A DNA stretch of 64,000 bases, taken from contig NZ_JAHESC010000025.1 in assembly GCF_018598185.1 (NCBI RefSeq), forward strand, positions 53,468 through 117,467, given 5' to 3'. The notes under the pieces were generated by a model. That model was not told the origin of the DNA. It did not search any database and saw nothing but the letters and a program-made list of their open reading frames with translations. Shown piece after piece: positions 28,977 through 38,145 of the stretch; within the stretch, counting starts at the first letter, position 1; every line of letters starts with the position of its first letter. Made by a program: the position numbers and the translations under genes. The DNA is from Dawidia soli. GTDB lineage: Bacteria > Bacteroidota > Bacteroidia > Cytophagales > Cyclobacteriaceae.

Positions 28977-30005
28977 TTATGCATTCTTCAAAATATGCTG
29001 TTGCCATTTCCAGGCAGACCGCATCATCTCTTCCACGCCCAGCTCCGTGCGCCAGTGCAGCTCCTGGTTAGCCAGCGCCGTGTCGGCATAGATCTTTTCA
29101 ATGTCGCCCGGGCGGCGGTCGACGATCTTATAGTTCAGCTTGAGGTTGTTCACACGCTCAAAGACTTCGATGATCTCCAGTACCGTCAGCCCCTTGCCGG
29201 TGCCCAGGTTGAAGAACTCGTAATTGCTCTTCTGCTGGCCGCTCAGCAGCCGTTGTACGGCGATGACGTGCGCTTTCGCCAGGTCCACCACGTGGATATA
29301 ATCGCGCATGGCCGAGCCGTCGGGCGTATCGTAGTCTTTGCCGAATACCAGCAGCTGCTCGCGAATGCCCGCGGCGGTCTGCGTAATGAACGGCACCAGG
29401 TTGCCCGGCACGCCCTGCGGCAGCTCGCCGATCAGGGCCGACGCGTGCGCACCCACCGGGTTGAAGTAGCGCAGGGAAATGGCCTGCGTGGCCGGCACAG
29501 CCCGGCAGTTGTCGCGCAGGATCTCTTCGCCGACCTGCTTGGTGTTGCCATACGGCGACTCCGCCGGTTTGAACGGCGTGGCCTCGGTCACCGGCAGCTG
29601 GTCCGGCTGCCCGTAGACAGTGCACGACGAGGAGAAAACAATGTTGGCAATGCCGAGGCGCTGCATCGCTTCCAGCAGCAGGATCAGCGACAGGATGTTG
29701 TTTTTGTAGTACAGCAGCGGTTTTTGAACCGACTCGCCCACGGCCTTGCTGGCCGCAAAGTGAATGATGGCCTTGATGTCGCCGTGCTGCGCAAAGAAGT
29801 CCGTCAGTGCCCGCTCGTCGCACAGGTCGAACTCGGCAAAGACCGGGCGTGTGCCCGTGATCTTTTCGATGCCGTCCAGCACCTCGTATTGTGAATTGGA
29901 AAGGTCGTCGACGATAACGACTTCATACCCTGAATTGATCAATTCGACCGCCGTATGCGAGCCGATATACCCGGTACCACCGGTCACTAGAATTTTCTCC
30001 TTCAT
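28977..30005 (-). CDS. galE: UDP-glucose 4-epimerase
   Basis: 342 residues. The NAD loop VTGGTGYIGSHTAVELI, the segment VFSSSCTVYG and the YxxxK pair in SPYGNTKQVGEEI are close to classical GalE, as are LRYFNPVGAH and RDYIHVVDLAKAH. It regenerates UDP-glucose from UDP-galactose. This is the operon copy; the similar gene in the polysaccharide cluster is more distant and serves another purpose. Confidence 0.95.
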   Translation of the reverse strand: MKEKILVTGGTGYIGSHTAVELINSGYEVVIVDDLSNSQYEVLDGIEKITGTRPVFAEFDLCDERALTDFFAQHGDIKAIIHFAASKAVGESVQKPLLYYKNNILSLILLLEAMQRLGIANIVFSSSCTVYGQPDQLPVTEATPFKPAESPYGNTKQVGEEILRDNCRAVPATQAISLRYFNPVGAHASALIGELPQGVPGNLVPFITQTAAGIREQLLVFGKDYDTPDGSAMRDYIHVVDLAKAHVIAVQRLLSGQQKSNYEFFNLGTGKGLTVLEIIEVFERVNNLKLNYKIVDRRPGDIEKIYADTALANQELHWRTELGVEEMMRSAWKWQQHILKNA

Positions 30006-30035
30006 GGCCCTAAAGTAAATTAAAATTCCGATTGG

Positions 30036-31196
30036 CTAGTGTGCCACACCGGTACCTTCTTTTACGTGGACGATGTAGGCCTCCATGTCGATGCCGAATG
30101 CCTGCCGGTAGGCCTCCCGGGTCGTGGCTACGAAGCTGTCCACGGCCTCGTTCCGGATCAGGTTGATCGTACAGCCCCCGAAACCGCCCCCCATCATGCG
30201 CGCACCCGCCACCACGTCGGTCGCCCGGGCCTGCTCCACCAGGAAATCCAGCTCCCGGCAGCTTACTTCGTACAGCTTCGACAAGCCGTCGTGGGTCTCG
30301 TACATCTTGCGGCCGAACGCCGACAGGTTGTGTTGTTTCAGATCCTGGCTGGCCTCCTGCACCCGGGCAATTTCCTGAACAACGTACAGGCAACGGTCAA
30401 ACACCTTGCCCGCCAGCTCGGCCGCGTGCTGACGCACCATGGCTTCGCTCACATCGCGCAGGCTCTTCACCGCCGGGTAATGCTTTTGCAAGAGGGCCAC
30501 ACCCCGCTCGCATTCCGCGCGGCGGGTATTATATTCAGAGTCTACCAGCGAGTGCTTCACCTTCGTGTCGCACAGCACCAGCGTATAATCTTTCAGGGCC
30601 AGCGGCGAGTAATGATACTCCAGCGAGCGGCAATCCAGCACAATCACCTGGTCTTCGGCGCCCATCATGCTGGCAAACTGGTCCATGATACCGCACTTCA
30701 CGCCCACAAAGTGGTGCTCGGACCACTGCGCCATCAGGATCAGATCGTTCTTGGGAATGTTATGGCCGTTCATACGGTCCAGGGCAAAGGCAAAACCGCA
30801 TTCTACAGACGCAGACGACGACAAGCCCGCGCCCATGGGAATATTACCGCCGAACACACAGCGGAAAGGCTTCACCGCATAGCCCTTGTCCACGAACTGG
30901 CGCAGCACACCTAACAGGTAGTTCGCCCACTTGGGCGCCTTCACCGGCTGCGGGTCCTGCAGGTTGACGGTAAATGTTTCGTCGTATTTGAGGGAGTAGA
31001 TCACCGACACCGCGTCGGGTGCGGGGCTGATGGCAAAGACCGTTTCCCGGTCAATCGCGGCCGGCATCACAAAGCCATCGTTGTAGTCAGTATGCTCGCC
31101 GATAAGATTGATACGGCCAGGAGAACGAACTACCAGCGGCTCGGTCTGGTAAAGCTCCTGGAATTTGCGTGTTACATCCTGTACACTGAAATCCAC
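30036..31196 (-). CDS. galK: Galactokinase
   Basis: 386 residues. The GHMP kinase signature for galactose binding is SPGRINLIGEHTDYNDGFV, the ATP loop is PMGAGLSSSASVE, and the C-terminal motif is ARMMGGGFGGCT. It phosphorylates galactose at C1 and is first in the operon galK-galE-galT-galM. A terminator-like hairpin lies in its leader (31225-31267), and a LacI regulator gene is transcribed away from it. Confidence 0.95.
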   Translation of the reverse strand: MDFSVQDVTRKFQELYQTEPLVVRSPGRINLIGEHTDYNDGFVMPAAIDRETVFAISPAPDAVSVIYSLKYDETFTVNLQDPQPVKAPKWANYLLGVLRQFVDKGYAVKPFRCVFGGNIPMGAGLSSSASVECGFAFALDRMNGHNIPKNDLILMAQWSEHHFVGVKCGIMDQFASMMGAEDQVIVLDCRSLEYHYSPLALKDYTLVLCDTKVKHSLVDSEYNTRRAECERGVALLQKHYPAVKSLRDVSEAMVRQHAAELAGKVFDRCLYVVQEIARVQEASQDLKQHNLSAFGRKMYETHDGLSKLYEVSCRELDFLVEQARATDVVAGARMMGGGFGGCTINLIRNEAVDSFVATTREAYRQAFGIDMEAYIVHVKEGTGVAH

Positions 31197-31224
31197 GGTC
31201 TATATAGGTTTAGGTAAATGCGCT

Positions 31225-31267
31225 AAAAAAAAGCTGCCGGAAACCAAACGTCCTTCGATTTCCGGCA
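31225..31267 (-). terminator. Terminator-like hairpin in the galK leader, possible attenuator
   Basis: On the reverse strand the arms TGCCGGAAA and TTTCCGGCA (9 bp, perfect) surround a 15-base loop and are followed after GC by a run of eight T. It has the form of an intrinsic terminator but stands 29 bases before the galK ATG, with only the divergent regulator gene upstream. If the gal promoter lies at or beyond 31270, RNA polymerase would have to read through it, as in attenuation. A promoter between it and galK was looked for and not seen. Confidence 0.65.
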
Positions 31268-31270
31268 ACT

Positions 31271-31288
31271 GTTAACCAATCAATTAAC
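31271..31288. promoter_or_regulatory. Candidate LacI-family operator upstream of galK
   Basis: An imperfect palindrome with outer halves GTTAA and TTAAC (18 bp) lies between the divergent regulator and galK, just upstream of the leader hairpin. LacI-family proteins usually bind palindromes of this size. Only the outer five base pairs are symmetric, so the call is tentative. Confidence 0.3.
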
Positions 31289-31414
31289 CCAAATGTTAAT
31301 GACATCACGAAGTAGCATATACGGAACCACATACCAAACACCGAAACACCACCGCAAACGAAATAACGGTGCCGGAAACGTTCTCGAACATCAAATTCCC
31401 CTCGTCGGCCGGCG

Positions 31415-31446
31415 TTGCGGTTTGTGCTGTACTTTCTGTACTTTCG
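31415..31446 (+). promoter_or_regulatory. Candidate promoter of the gal LacI gene
   Basis: TTG at 31415-31417 and TACTTTCG at 31439-31446, separated by 21 bases, resemble the TTTG and TAnnTTTG boxes of Bacteroidota. The start codon at 31461 follows by 14 bases, so the leader would be very short. Confidence 0.35.
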
Positions 31447-31460
31447 TGCCCAGTATAGCC

Positions 31461-32480
31461 ATGAAGAATACCCAGGCCACCATTCGCGACCTTGCCTTGA
31501 AGTTGAATATCTCGATATCGACCGTCTCGCGCGCGTTGCGGAATGCTCCTGACGTAAACCCCGAAACCAAGAAGGCCGTACTGGCCCTGGCCGAGCAGCT
31601 GCACTACGAGCCCAACCGCGTGGCCCAGAGCCTGCGTATCAAAAAGACCAAGACCATCGGCGTGGTCGTGCCGCAGATCGCCATGCACTTCTTCTCCTCG
31701 GTCATCAGCGGCATCCAGGAGTACGCCGCGCAGCACGGCTATAGTATCATGATCTGCCAGTCGCTCGAATCGCTCGATACCGAAAAGTCCAACATCCACA
31801 TGCTGGTGTCCAACCGCGTAGACGGCCTGCTGATCTCGCTGTCGAGCGAGACCACCAACGTCGAGCACCTGGAGCACCTGCTGGCCAAGAAAATTCCCAT
31901 CGTGCTCTTCGACCGCATTACCGACGCGCTGCCGGTATCCAAGGTCGTCGTAGACGATCACGACGGCGCCTTTACCGCCGTGGACTATCTCATCCGCACC
32001 GGCTGCCACCGCATTGCCTACATCGGGGGGCCTGAGGGCCTGTCCATCAGCAACCAGCGTCTGCAGGGTTACCGCGATGCGCTGCAAAAGCACGGCCTGC
32101 CGCTGCTGCCCGACTACATCGTACACTGCACCGACCTGCAGCACGGCGCCACCGACGCCACCCGGCGCCTGCTCGACCTGCCCGGGCGCCCCGACGCCAT
32201 CTTCTGCATGAACGACCCCATGGCCATCCTCGCCATGCAGGTGCTGCGCGAGCGCGGCGTGCGGATTCCAGACGACATCTCGCTGGTAGGCTTTACCGAC
32301 GAGCCCGTGTCGCGGTTCATCGAGCCGGCCCTCACCACCGTGGCCCAGCCCGCCTATACCATGGGCCAGGCCGCCGCGCGCCTGTTCATCGGCCAGGTAG
32401 AACAGCCCGATAACTTCACCCCGCGCCAGGAAGTATTGCCCACCGAACTGATCGTACGCGGCACCACCCGCCGGTTATAA
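31461..32480 (+). CDS. LacI-family regulator, probable gal repressor
   Basis: 339 residues. The N-terminal helix-turn-helix and hinge read TIRDLALKLNISISTVSRALRN and PNRVAQSLRIKKTKTIGVVVP, quoted in short pieces here, followed by a periplasmic-binding-like sensor domain (ISGIQEYAAQHGYSIMI, VDGLLISLSSETT, VDDHDGAFTAVDYLI). The start ATG 31461 gives the standard length; an upstream open frame adds 56 non-homologous residues. Divergence from galK argues for control of the galactose operon. Confidence 0.88.
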   Translation: MKNTQATIRDLALKLNISISTVSRALRNAPDVNPETKKAVLALAEQLHYEPNRVAQSLRIKKTKTIGVVVPQIAMHFFSSVISGIQEYAAQHGYSIMICQSLESLDTEKSNIHMLVSNRVDGLLISLSSETTNVEHLEHLLAKKIPIVLFDRITDALPVSKVVVDDHDGAFTAVDYLIRTGCHRIAYIGGPEGLSISNQRLQGYRDALQKHGLPLLPDYIVHCTDLQHGATDATRRLLDLPGRPDAIFCMNDPMAILAMQVLRERGVRIPDDISLVGFTDEPVSRFIEPALTTVAQPAYTMGQAAARLFIGQVEQPDNFTPRQEVLPTELIVRGTTRRL

Positions 32481-32512
32481 ACGTTTTTTACAGTCCTTCC
32501 TCCCCGTTTCCT

Positions 32513-32545
32513 TTTGTGGCTGCGAGAAAATGTCAATCTTTGACA
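32513..32545 (+). promoter_or_regulatory. Candidate promoter with overlapping palindrome before the HAD gene
   Basis: TTTG (32513-32516) and AATCTTTG (32535-32542) lie 18 bases apart, close to the Bacteroidota promoter form. The -7 box overlaps the perfect inverted repeat TGTCAA / TTGACA (32531-32545), a possible operator. The ATG follows 13 bases later. Confidence 0.4.
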
Positions 32546-32558
32546 CTACTACTTATCC

Positions 32559-33338
32559 ATGGCACAAGGCTTACTGATCGATATGGATGGCGTTGTCTAC
32601 GGCGGCGACATCCTCATCCCCGGCGCAGACGCATTCATTGACCGCTTGCTGAAGAACGATATACCGTTCATGTTCATGACCAACAACAGCCAGCGCACGC
32701 GGCTCGACGTGGTCCGGAAGCTGAAGCGGCTCGGCATCGACGTGGAAGAAAAGCACGTCTATACCAGCGCCATGGCTACCGGCAAATTCGTCGCCGGTCA
32801 GATCCCGCAAGGCACCGCCTACGTGCTCGGCGAAGGCGGCCTGCTCACCAGCCTGCACGAGAACGGCATCACCCTGGTCGACACAGACCCCGACTTCGTC
32901 GTGCTCGGCGAAGGCCGCAACTTTACCCTGGAGAGGGTGCAGCGCGCCGTCGACATGATCCTGGCCGGCGCCAAATTCATCACCACCAACCGCGACCCCT
33001 CTCCGAAAAAGAAAGGCTGGGCCAACCTGGGCATCGCCGCCACCACCGCCATGATCGAAGAAGCTACCGGCGTAAACGCTTTCGTGGTCGGCAAGCCGGG
33101 CCCCGTCATGATGCGGTCGGCACGCAAGGCCCTGGGCCTGGAGACGGCCGACACCACCGTCATCGGCGACACGATGGATACCGATATACAAGGCGGCGTA
33201 CAAATGGGCTATAAGACCATCCTCGTGCTGTCGGGCATCACCAAAGCGGAAGACTTCCGCAAGTATGCATTTAAGCCCGACCTGGTGGTGAACTCGGTGA
33301 ACGACATCACCTTCCCCCTGGATTGGTGGAAAAAATAA
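32559..33338 (+). CDS. HAD-IIA family hydrolase (NagD-like)
   Basis: 259 residues. The nucleophile motif is IDMDGVVYGG, the second motif is FMTNNSQRTR, the lysine lies in VVGKPGPVMM, and the acidic motif is VIGDTMDTDIQGG. This set marks HAD subfamily IIA, which holds NagD, phosphoglycolate and pyridoxal phosphatases and 4-nitrophenyl phosphatases. The substrate is unknown. It lies 78 bases after the gal regulator on the same strand but probably has its own promoter. Confidence 0.88.
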   Translation: MAQGLLIDMDGVVYGGDILIPGADAFIDRLLKNDIPFMFMTNNSQRTRLDVVRKLKRLGIDVEEKHVYTSAMATGKFVAGQIPQGTAYVLGEGGLLTSLHENGITLVDTDPDFVVLGEGRNFTLERVQRAVDMILAGAKFITTNRDPSPKKKGWANLGIAATTAMIEEATGVNAFVVGKPGPVMMRSARKALGLETADTTVIGDTMDTDIQGGVQMGYKTILVLSGITKAEDFRKYAFKPDLVVNSVNDITFPLDWWKK

Positions 33339-33657
33339 GCGTTTAAACGATTGTTTCGCACCCCCGGAAAGCGAGCAACAAATTCCTTCTTCCTGTCAAA
33401 AACCGCGCGAAATGCAGGCTCACCGTGCATCTTAAACCGGATTTTTAGGGTTCGTGCCCGCGCCCAACCGACATTCATTACTCCCGTTAAGAATTTTGCT
33501 ATCCCTCTGGCATGCAACGCACAGGGCTATGCTTCCTCTTTTTTCACCCGAACCACCCTAAACAGCGTTAGGCGGCAAAATCCTCGGTATTTGATCTTAT
33601 TCTTACATATCTTATAAGGCGCCCTTTTCCGGTGAGTTAACATGCCTGCCGATAACC
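33339..33657. other. Intergenic stretch without supported gene
   Basis: About 320 bases between the HAD gene and the next response regulator promoter. One open frame of 88 codons (33351-33617) lacks family motifs and has unusual composition, so it was not called. No hairpin with T-run, repeat of the REP-like family or tRNA was seen. Confidence 0.5.
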
Positions 33658-33665
33658 TACCTTTG
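33658..33665 (+). promoter_or_regulatory. -7 element TACCTTTG before the response regulator
   Basis: TACCTTTG is a full match to TAnnTTTG and ends 31 bases before ATG 33697. A -33 box could not be placed with confidence. Confidence 0.45.
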
Positions 33666-33696
33666 AACCTTAGAAACAAAGCCGGATCGCTGCTGT

Positions 33697-34104
33697 ATGA
33701 CCACAAAACGAATACCCAACATCTGGATTATCGATGACGACCCCATGTCGTCGTTCATGTTAAAACGCCTGGCGGAACTGGGCGAGCTGGCCGATATTAT
33801 TACCATCTTCAACCACGCCCGCGGCGCCCTCGACTACATCGAAGAACACAAGAAGGATTACAACCAATTGCCCGACGTGATCCTGCTGGATATATACATG
33901 CCCGTCGTAAACGGCTGGGATTTCCTGAACCGTTACCGCGAGCTGCGTCCCCTGCTGGAAAAAGACGTCCGCATTATCCTTGTCAGCTCGTCCGACCATC
34001 CGCGCGACCTCAACCAGGCCAAGACCTACGAAGAGGTAAAAGCGTATGTCACCAAACCCGTATCGCTGGAGCGTCTCAAAGAGCTGCTGCTCGTCAATGC
34101 GTGA
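33697..34104 (+). CDS. Single-domain response regulator
   Basis: 135-residue receiver protein without output domain. The acidic pocket is IDDDP near residue 14, the phospho-acceptor D65 lies in VILLDIYMPVVNGW, the switch serine is in ILVSSSDH, and K120 is in YVTKPVSLERL. This is the RcpA-like branch common in Bacteroidota, often partnered with a distant histidine kinase. It is alone between its own promoter and the convergent sulfur transport genes. Confidence 0.88.
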   Translation: MTTKRIPNIWIIDDDPMSSFMLKRLAELGELADIITIFNHARGALDYIEEHKKDYNQLPDVILLDIYMPVVNGWDFLNRYRELRPLLEKDVRIILVSSSDHPRDLNQAKTYEEVKAYVTKPVSLERLKELLLVNA

Positions 34105-34149
34105 CTCACCGGGAGTGAATTCACCTATTTGCAACGTATACCTTGACCG

Positions 34150-34593
34150 TTAGTGCGGCAGCTTGTCGCGCACACGTCCATAGCACCAGGTACCCGCGAT
34201 CGCGCTCAGCAACGTTACGATCACTACCGAAGCCCCGGTACCGATCTGGGCAAACAACGGCCCCGGGCAAGCGCCCGTCAACGCCCAGCCAAAGCCGAAC
34301 AACAGCCCGCCGTACACATTGCCCCACGTAAACTTCTTGGCCGGCACAACAACCGGCTCACCGTCCAGCGTGCGGATCTTAAACTTGCGGATCAACCACA
34401 ACGACACCATGCCTGTTGCCACCGCCGAGCCAATGACACCATACATGTGGAACGACTGCAGCCGGAACATCTCCTGAATCCGGAACCACGAGATCACCTC
34501 GGCCTTTACCAGCAGGATGCCGAAGAAGATTCCCGCCAGCAGGAATTTGATATTCGGCCCGAAGGCCACACGTGTAGTGCCCGGGTTGGTCAT
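34150..34593 (-). CDS. YeeE/YedE family transporter, second half
   Basis: 147 residues with about four membrane helices. The sequence [17 protein letters not shown] carries the conserved cysteine of the YeeE/YedE (TsuA) family, which moves thiosulfate or related sulfur compounds. In other bacteria the two halves are one protein; here the second half begins at an ATG overlapping the first half's stop (ATGA at 34590-34593). It would act as a heterodimer with that half. A longer upstream reading is rejected because it runs antisense-like through the first half. Confidence 0.85.
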   Translation of the reverse strand: MTNPGTTRVAFGPNIKFLLAGIFFGILLVKAEVISWFRIQEMFRLQSFHMYGVIGSAVATGMVSLWLIRKFKIRTLDGEPVVVPAKKFTWGNVYGGLLFGFGWALTGACPGPLFAQIGTGASVVIVTLLSAIAGTWCYGRVRDKLPH

Positions 34594-35165
34594 GGCAAGC
34601 GCAGGATATAAGGAAGCACCACGTTGGCCATCAAAAAGCCTCCTGCCATAAAGCAGCACGTTGCCACGACCGACGGCCATTGCAGCGACGAGATGCCCAT
34701 GATGGCGTGCCCCGATGTACACCCGCCGGCATAGCGCGTGCCGAAGCCCACCAGAAAGCCGCCCACGATCATCAGGATGATGCCGCGCAGCGTCAGCAGC
34801 GCGTGAACGTTGAATAATTCCACCGGCACCAGGTGGCTGGCGTCGTGTACGCCGTAGGTAGCCAGTTCGGTCGACAATGCCGGGTTCATCTGTACCGGCG
34901 CCGGATTGCGCAGCAACGTGCCCGCGATCAACCCGCCGAGAAAGATGCCGCCGGCAAAGAACAAGTTCCAGGACTCCTTACGCCAGTCATATTGAAAAAA
35001 GGGAACCCGTGCCGGTATACACGCCGCGCACAGGTGACGAAGATTCGCCGAAATACCGAAGGGCTTGTTGCCCAGCCATAACAACAACGGTACCGTTAGA
35101 CCGATCAACGGTCCTGCGACATACCAGGGCCACGGGCGCGACAGTATTTCCAGCAGCGCGTCCAC
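34590..35165 (-). CDS. YeeE/YedE family transporter, first half
   Basis: 191 residues with about five membrane helices. The conserved cysteine motif is [16 protein letters not shown], as in the first part of E. coli YeeE. It starts with GTG at 35165, touching the stop of the upstream MBL-rhodanese gene, and overlaps the second half by four bases. The gene order indicates a sulfur import or persulfide handling operon. Confidence 0.88.
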   Translation of the reverse strand: MDALLEILSRPWPWYVAGPLIGLTVPLLLWLGNKPFGISANLRHLCAACIPARVPFFQYDWRKESWNLFFAGGIFLGGLIAGTLLRNPAPVQMNPALSTELATYGVHDASHLVPVELFNVHALLTLRGIILMIVGGFLVGFGTRYAGGCTSGHAIMGISSLQWPSVVATCCFMAGGFLMANVVLPYILRLP

Positions 35166-36578
35166 TTAAGCCTTCTTACTGCTGCACGTAAAGTTCGTCC
35201 GGGGAATGGACGTCGCGGCAATGGCCTTGAAGCCACCGTCCACATCGATGATGTTATTCCAGCCGCGCGCCTTCAGAATAGACGCCGCCACCATCGAGCG
35301 GTATCCGCCCGCACAATGCAAATATATATCACCTTCTTTGGGAATGGACGCCAGGTGGTCGTTCAAAAAGTCCAGTGGTGTGTTTACCGCGCCTTCTATA
35401 TGCTCGGCCTCGAACTCGCCGGGCTTGCGTACGTCGAAGATCTGCAACTCGCCTGCCTGAAAACGCTTTTCAAATTCCGCGGCGGGGATCGACTCGATCG
35501 TCTCTACATCTTTACCCGCTTCCGTCCACGCCGCAAAGCTGCCTTGCAGATAGCCGAGCGTATTATCATAGCCTACACGTGCCAACCGCATGACGATCTC
35601 TTCCTCGCGGCCGTTGTCGGCCACAATCAACAACGGTTGTGCTACGCCTGGTACCAACGCTCCCACCCACGGCGCAAAGCTGCCGTCGATGCCGATGTTG
35701 ATGGCATTGGGAATATGCCCTTTGGCAAACGTCTGAGGACTGCGTGTATCGAGCACCAGTGCGCCGGTTTCATTGGCCGCCAGCTCAAATTCCTCGGCCG
35801 TCAGCGCCCGCGTGCCCTTTTGCATCACGGCGTCGATGCTTTCGTATCCTTCCTTATTCAGTTTTACGTTCTCGGGGAAATACGCCGGCGGCGGCAGCAG
35901 CCCGTCCGTTACCTCGCGGATAAACTCGTCGCGCGTCATGTCGGCACGCAACGCGTAGTTGATCTTTTTCTGGTTGCCCAGCGTATCCACCGTTTCCTTC
36001 ATCATGTGCTTGCCACAGGCCGAGCCGGCGCCATGGGCAGGATAGACAATGACATCGTCCGCCAGCGGCATGATCTTCGTGCGCAGCGAGTCGAACAGCA
36101 TGCCCGCCAGGTCCTCCTGCGACAGGTGCGCCGCTTTCTGGGCCAGGTCGGGGCGCCCCACGTCGCCAAGGAACAAGGTGTCGCCGCTAAAGATCGCGTG
36201 GTCCTTGCCTTGCTCATCGCGCAGCAGGTACGTGGTGGATTCCAGCGTGTGGCCCGGTGTATGCAATACTTTGATCGTCACCTCCCCCACCTTCAGCTCT
36301 TCACCGTCCTGGGCAATGTACGCGTCAAAGCTCGGCTTGGCCGTCGGGCCATAGACAATGCGGGCACCCGCCTTGGCCGCGAGGTCCAGGTGGCCCGAAA
36401 CAAAATCAGCGTGAAAGTGCGTCTCTAGCACATACCGGATCGTCGCCTTGTTGCGGCGTGCCTTCTCCAGGTAAGGTCCCACCTCGCGCAGGGGGTCGAT
36501 AATGACGGCCTCCCCGGCCGATTCGATGTAATATGCGCCCTGTGCCAGGCAACCGGTGTAAATCTGCTCTACCCGCAT
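35166..36578 (-). CDS. MBL-fold hydrolase fused to two rhodanese domains
   Basis: 470 residues. Residues 1-240 form a metallo-beta-lactamase domain with [12 protein letters not shown] and the metal ligands of persulfide dioxygenase-like proteins. Two rhodanese domains follow. The first ([19 protein letters not shown]) has IVADNGRE where the catalytic loop should carry cysteine, so it is probably inactive. The second has the catalytic cysteine in [11 protein letters not shown]. With the YeeE/YedE pair behind it, the operon probably takes up and oxidises or transfers reduced sulfur. Confidence 0.88.
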   Translation of the reverse strand: MRVEQIYTGCLAQGAYYIESAGEAVIIDPLREVGPYLEKARRNKATIRYVLETHFHADFVSGHLDLAAKAGARIVYGPTAKPSFDAYIAQDGEELKVGEVTIKVLHTPGHTLESTTYLLRDEQGKDHAIFSGDTLFLGDVGRPDLAQKAAHLSQEDLAGMLFDSLRTKIMPLADDVIVYPAHGAGSACGKHMMKETVDTLGNQKKINYALRADMTRDEFIREVTDGLLPPPAYFPENVKLNKEGYESIDAVMQKGTRALTAEEFELAANETGALVLDTRSPQTFAKGHIPNAINIGIDGSFAPWVGALVPGVAQPLLIVADNGREEEIVMRLARVGYDNTLGYLQGSFAAWTEAGKDVETIESIPAAEFEKRFQAGELQIFDVRKPGEFEAEHIEGAVNTPLDFLNDHLASIPKEGDIYLHCAGGYRSMVAASILKARGWNNIIDVDGGFKAIAATSIPRTNFTCSSKKA

Positions 36579-36616
36579 AAATGTGCTCGTTAGCGTTGTG
36601 TGTTTGGTCTCAGCCG

Positions 36617-36624
36617 CAAAGATA
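36617..36624 (-). promoter_or_regulatory. -7 element TATCTTTG of the sulfur operon
   Basis: On the reverse strand TATCTTTG is an exact TAnnTTTG box 38 bases before the ATG at 36578. The upstream -33 region has no clear TTTG. Confidence 0.45.
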
Positions 36625-36731
36625 AGCGTTTGTTCCGTTCGCGCAGGACCATTTTACCGGTTTAAAACACCGCTTTAAGCGTCTTTGTTCCTCCGGGCAC
36701 AACAGTAGTAAACCTATAATATCCACCAGCT

Positions 36732-38069
36732 TTATCTGGTTTCATACTGCAGCTCCTCATCACCCGGCTGATAGGTAACATATACCAACAGCAAGGTTAA
36801 CATCTCCTGGTCGCTGCGCATATCGCCCATAGATTCCACGAACTTCGGCGGACTATTGGGGTTAAACGGATTGTTCTCCGTATTGTCAAACACACCGATC
36901 ACGTTTACTATATCACCCTGCTTCAATATAGGAGGCTTGCGATATTTATAGATCTCCTGCCAGCGAAAGTCCCACGCCGGTATATGTACCAGCGGTATCG
37001 TATCGGCGTCACGCGTGGCAAAGGCCGTAAACTCCTTGCCCAGATAGTGCATGTGCGGCCAGGCGTATAACAAGGTAATATCTTCCCGCTGGTTGGCAAT
37101 GCGCAGGCTATGCGTTTGCACCTGATTGGCAAACAATAACAACGGCGGACTGATATCTTCCTCGCCAATTCCGCCGGATCCCAGGCTTATCACCTTTACT
37201 TTCCGGCTGATCGGCGTCTTCTTAAAAAAGAAATTCACACCGTTTATACTCTCATCGTTTTTTCCAACCGGAGAAAAATGAACCGTCAATAATACGACAC
37301 CACGCTTCGGCATCACCCAGCCCATATCCTGCGGATAAGACTCATACGACGTACCCGGTATCCAGCCGCCATAGTACGTCATCTCCTTCTTATAGGGCAG
37401 CCACTGGTCGTACGAATATGCCGATGTATTCATATCGACCGAGTCGACCGTCTTATACAGATCGATCGCGGGATCTTCCACCGGGTGTATCGCAAAGTTA
37501 GCGTGGTGGATCAGCTTCTTATTATTCGACGTAAACTCGATCGCCTCCACGTTGGCAGCCTCCGCGAGCTCGAAGGGTATCTTAAACACCACAAAACGCT
37601 CCTTACGATCGCCCTTCAGTTTGTAGGCATACTTCATCTTGAGCTGCAGGTCTGGCTTTCGTCCATACGAAGTACCCTCCTGCGACAATGCCAGCAGCCG
37701 GCGCTCGGCGGCCGCGTTAGTCTTGCCCGCCGGAGCACCCTGGTCTATCCAGGCGATGATCGCGGCCTTCTCGGCGTCCGTCAGCGACCGGTTATTGACA
37801 AAACTGGCATAGTGGTCGTCCGCCTTCCACGGCGGCATATAGTTGCTGGAGATCACTTTCTTGACGAACGCCGAGCGTTTGCTCACATCTTCGTATGTGA
37901 TGAGGCTGAACGGTGCCGCTTCGCCGGGGCGATGGCAGGGCGTACACTTGCTATGGATAATGGGTTGAATGTCCTTGTAAAAAGAGAGCTTTTGCGCATA
38001 ACTGAACTTCATGGTAATCCCTGCAACCAGGAATACGACAACAAATCGCGCGTACAAATTTTCCATCAT
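36732..38069 (-). CDS. Exported protein with cytochrome c motif and copper-monooxygenase-like domain
   Basis: About 445 residues with an N-terminal signal peptide. Near residue 40 the heme-binding motif CTPCH appears in IIHSKCTPCHRPGEAAPF, with MPPWKAD supplying a possible axial methionine. The rest resembles copper type II ascorbate-dependent monooxygenases: KLIHHANFAIH and AWPHMHYLGKEF carry the histidines and the HMH pattern. It probably works in the periplasm as an oxidoreductase. Substrate and partners are unknown. The start MMENLY at 38069 is chosen over a longer reading without a signal sequence. Confidence 0.75.
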   Translation of the reverse strand: MMENLYARFVVVFLVAGITMKFSYAQKLSFYKDIQPIIHSKCTPCHRPGEAAPFSLITYEDVSKRSAFVKKVISSNYMPPWKADDHYASFVNNRSLTDAEKAAIIAWIDQGAPAGKTNAAAERRLLALSQEGTSYGRKPDLQLKMKYAYKLKGDRKERFVVFKIPFELAEAANVEAIEFTSNNKKLIHHANFAIHPVEDPAIDLYKTVDSVDMNTSAYSYDQWLPYKKEMTYYGGWIPGTSYESYPQDMGWVMPKRGVVLLTVHFSPVGKNDESINGVNFFFKKTPISRKVKVISLGSGGIGEEDISPPLLLFANQVQTHSLRIANQREDITLLYAWPHMHYLGKEFTAFATRDADTIPLVHIPAWDFRWQEIYKYRKPPILKQGDIVNVIGVFDNTENNPFNPNSPPKFVESMGDMRSDQEMLTLLLVYVTYQPGDEELQYETR

Positions 38070-38094
38070 TCCAAAGTTACGAACTTCATGAAAC

Positions 38095-38121
38095 AAAAAA
38101 AGGTGGCCGTTGCCGACCACC
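38095..38121 (-). terminator. Intrinsic terminator after susD
   Basis: On the reverse strand the arms GGTGGTCG and CGGCCACC pair with one mismatch around GCAA and are followed by seven T. It lies between the SusD stop and the next reverse-strand gene, separating their transcription. Confidence 0.7.
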
Positions 38122-38145
38122 CTCCTTCGTTTTTTTTATTACTGT

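Noticed and set aside
33351..33617. Possible 88-codon gene in the gap after the HAD gene
   Set aside because: No motif, no promoter, and composition unlike neighbouring genes.
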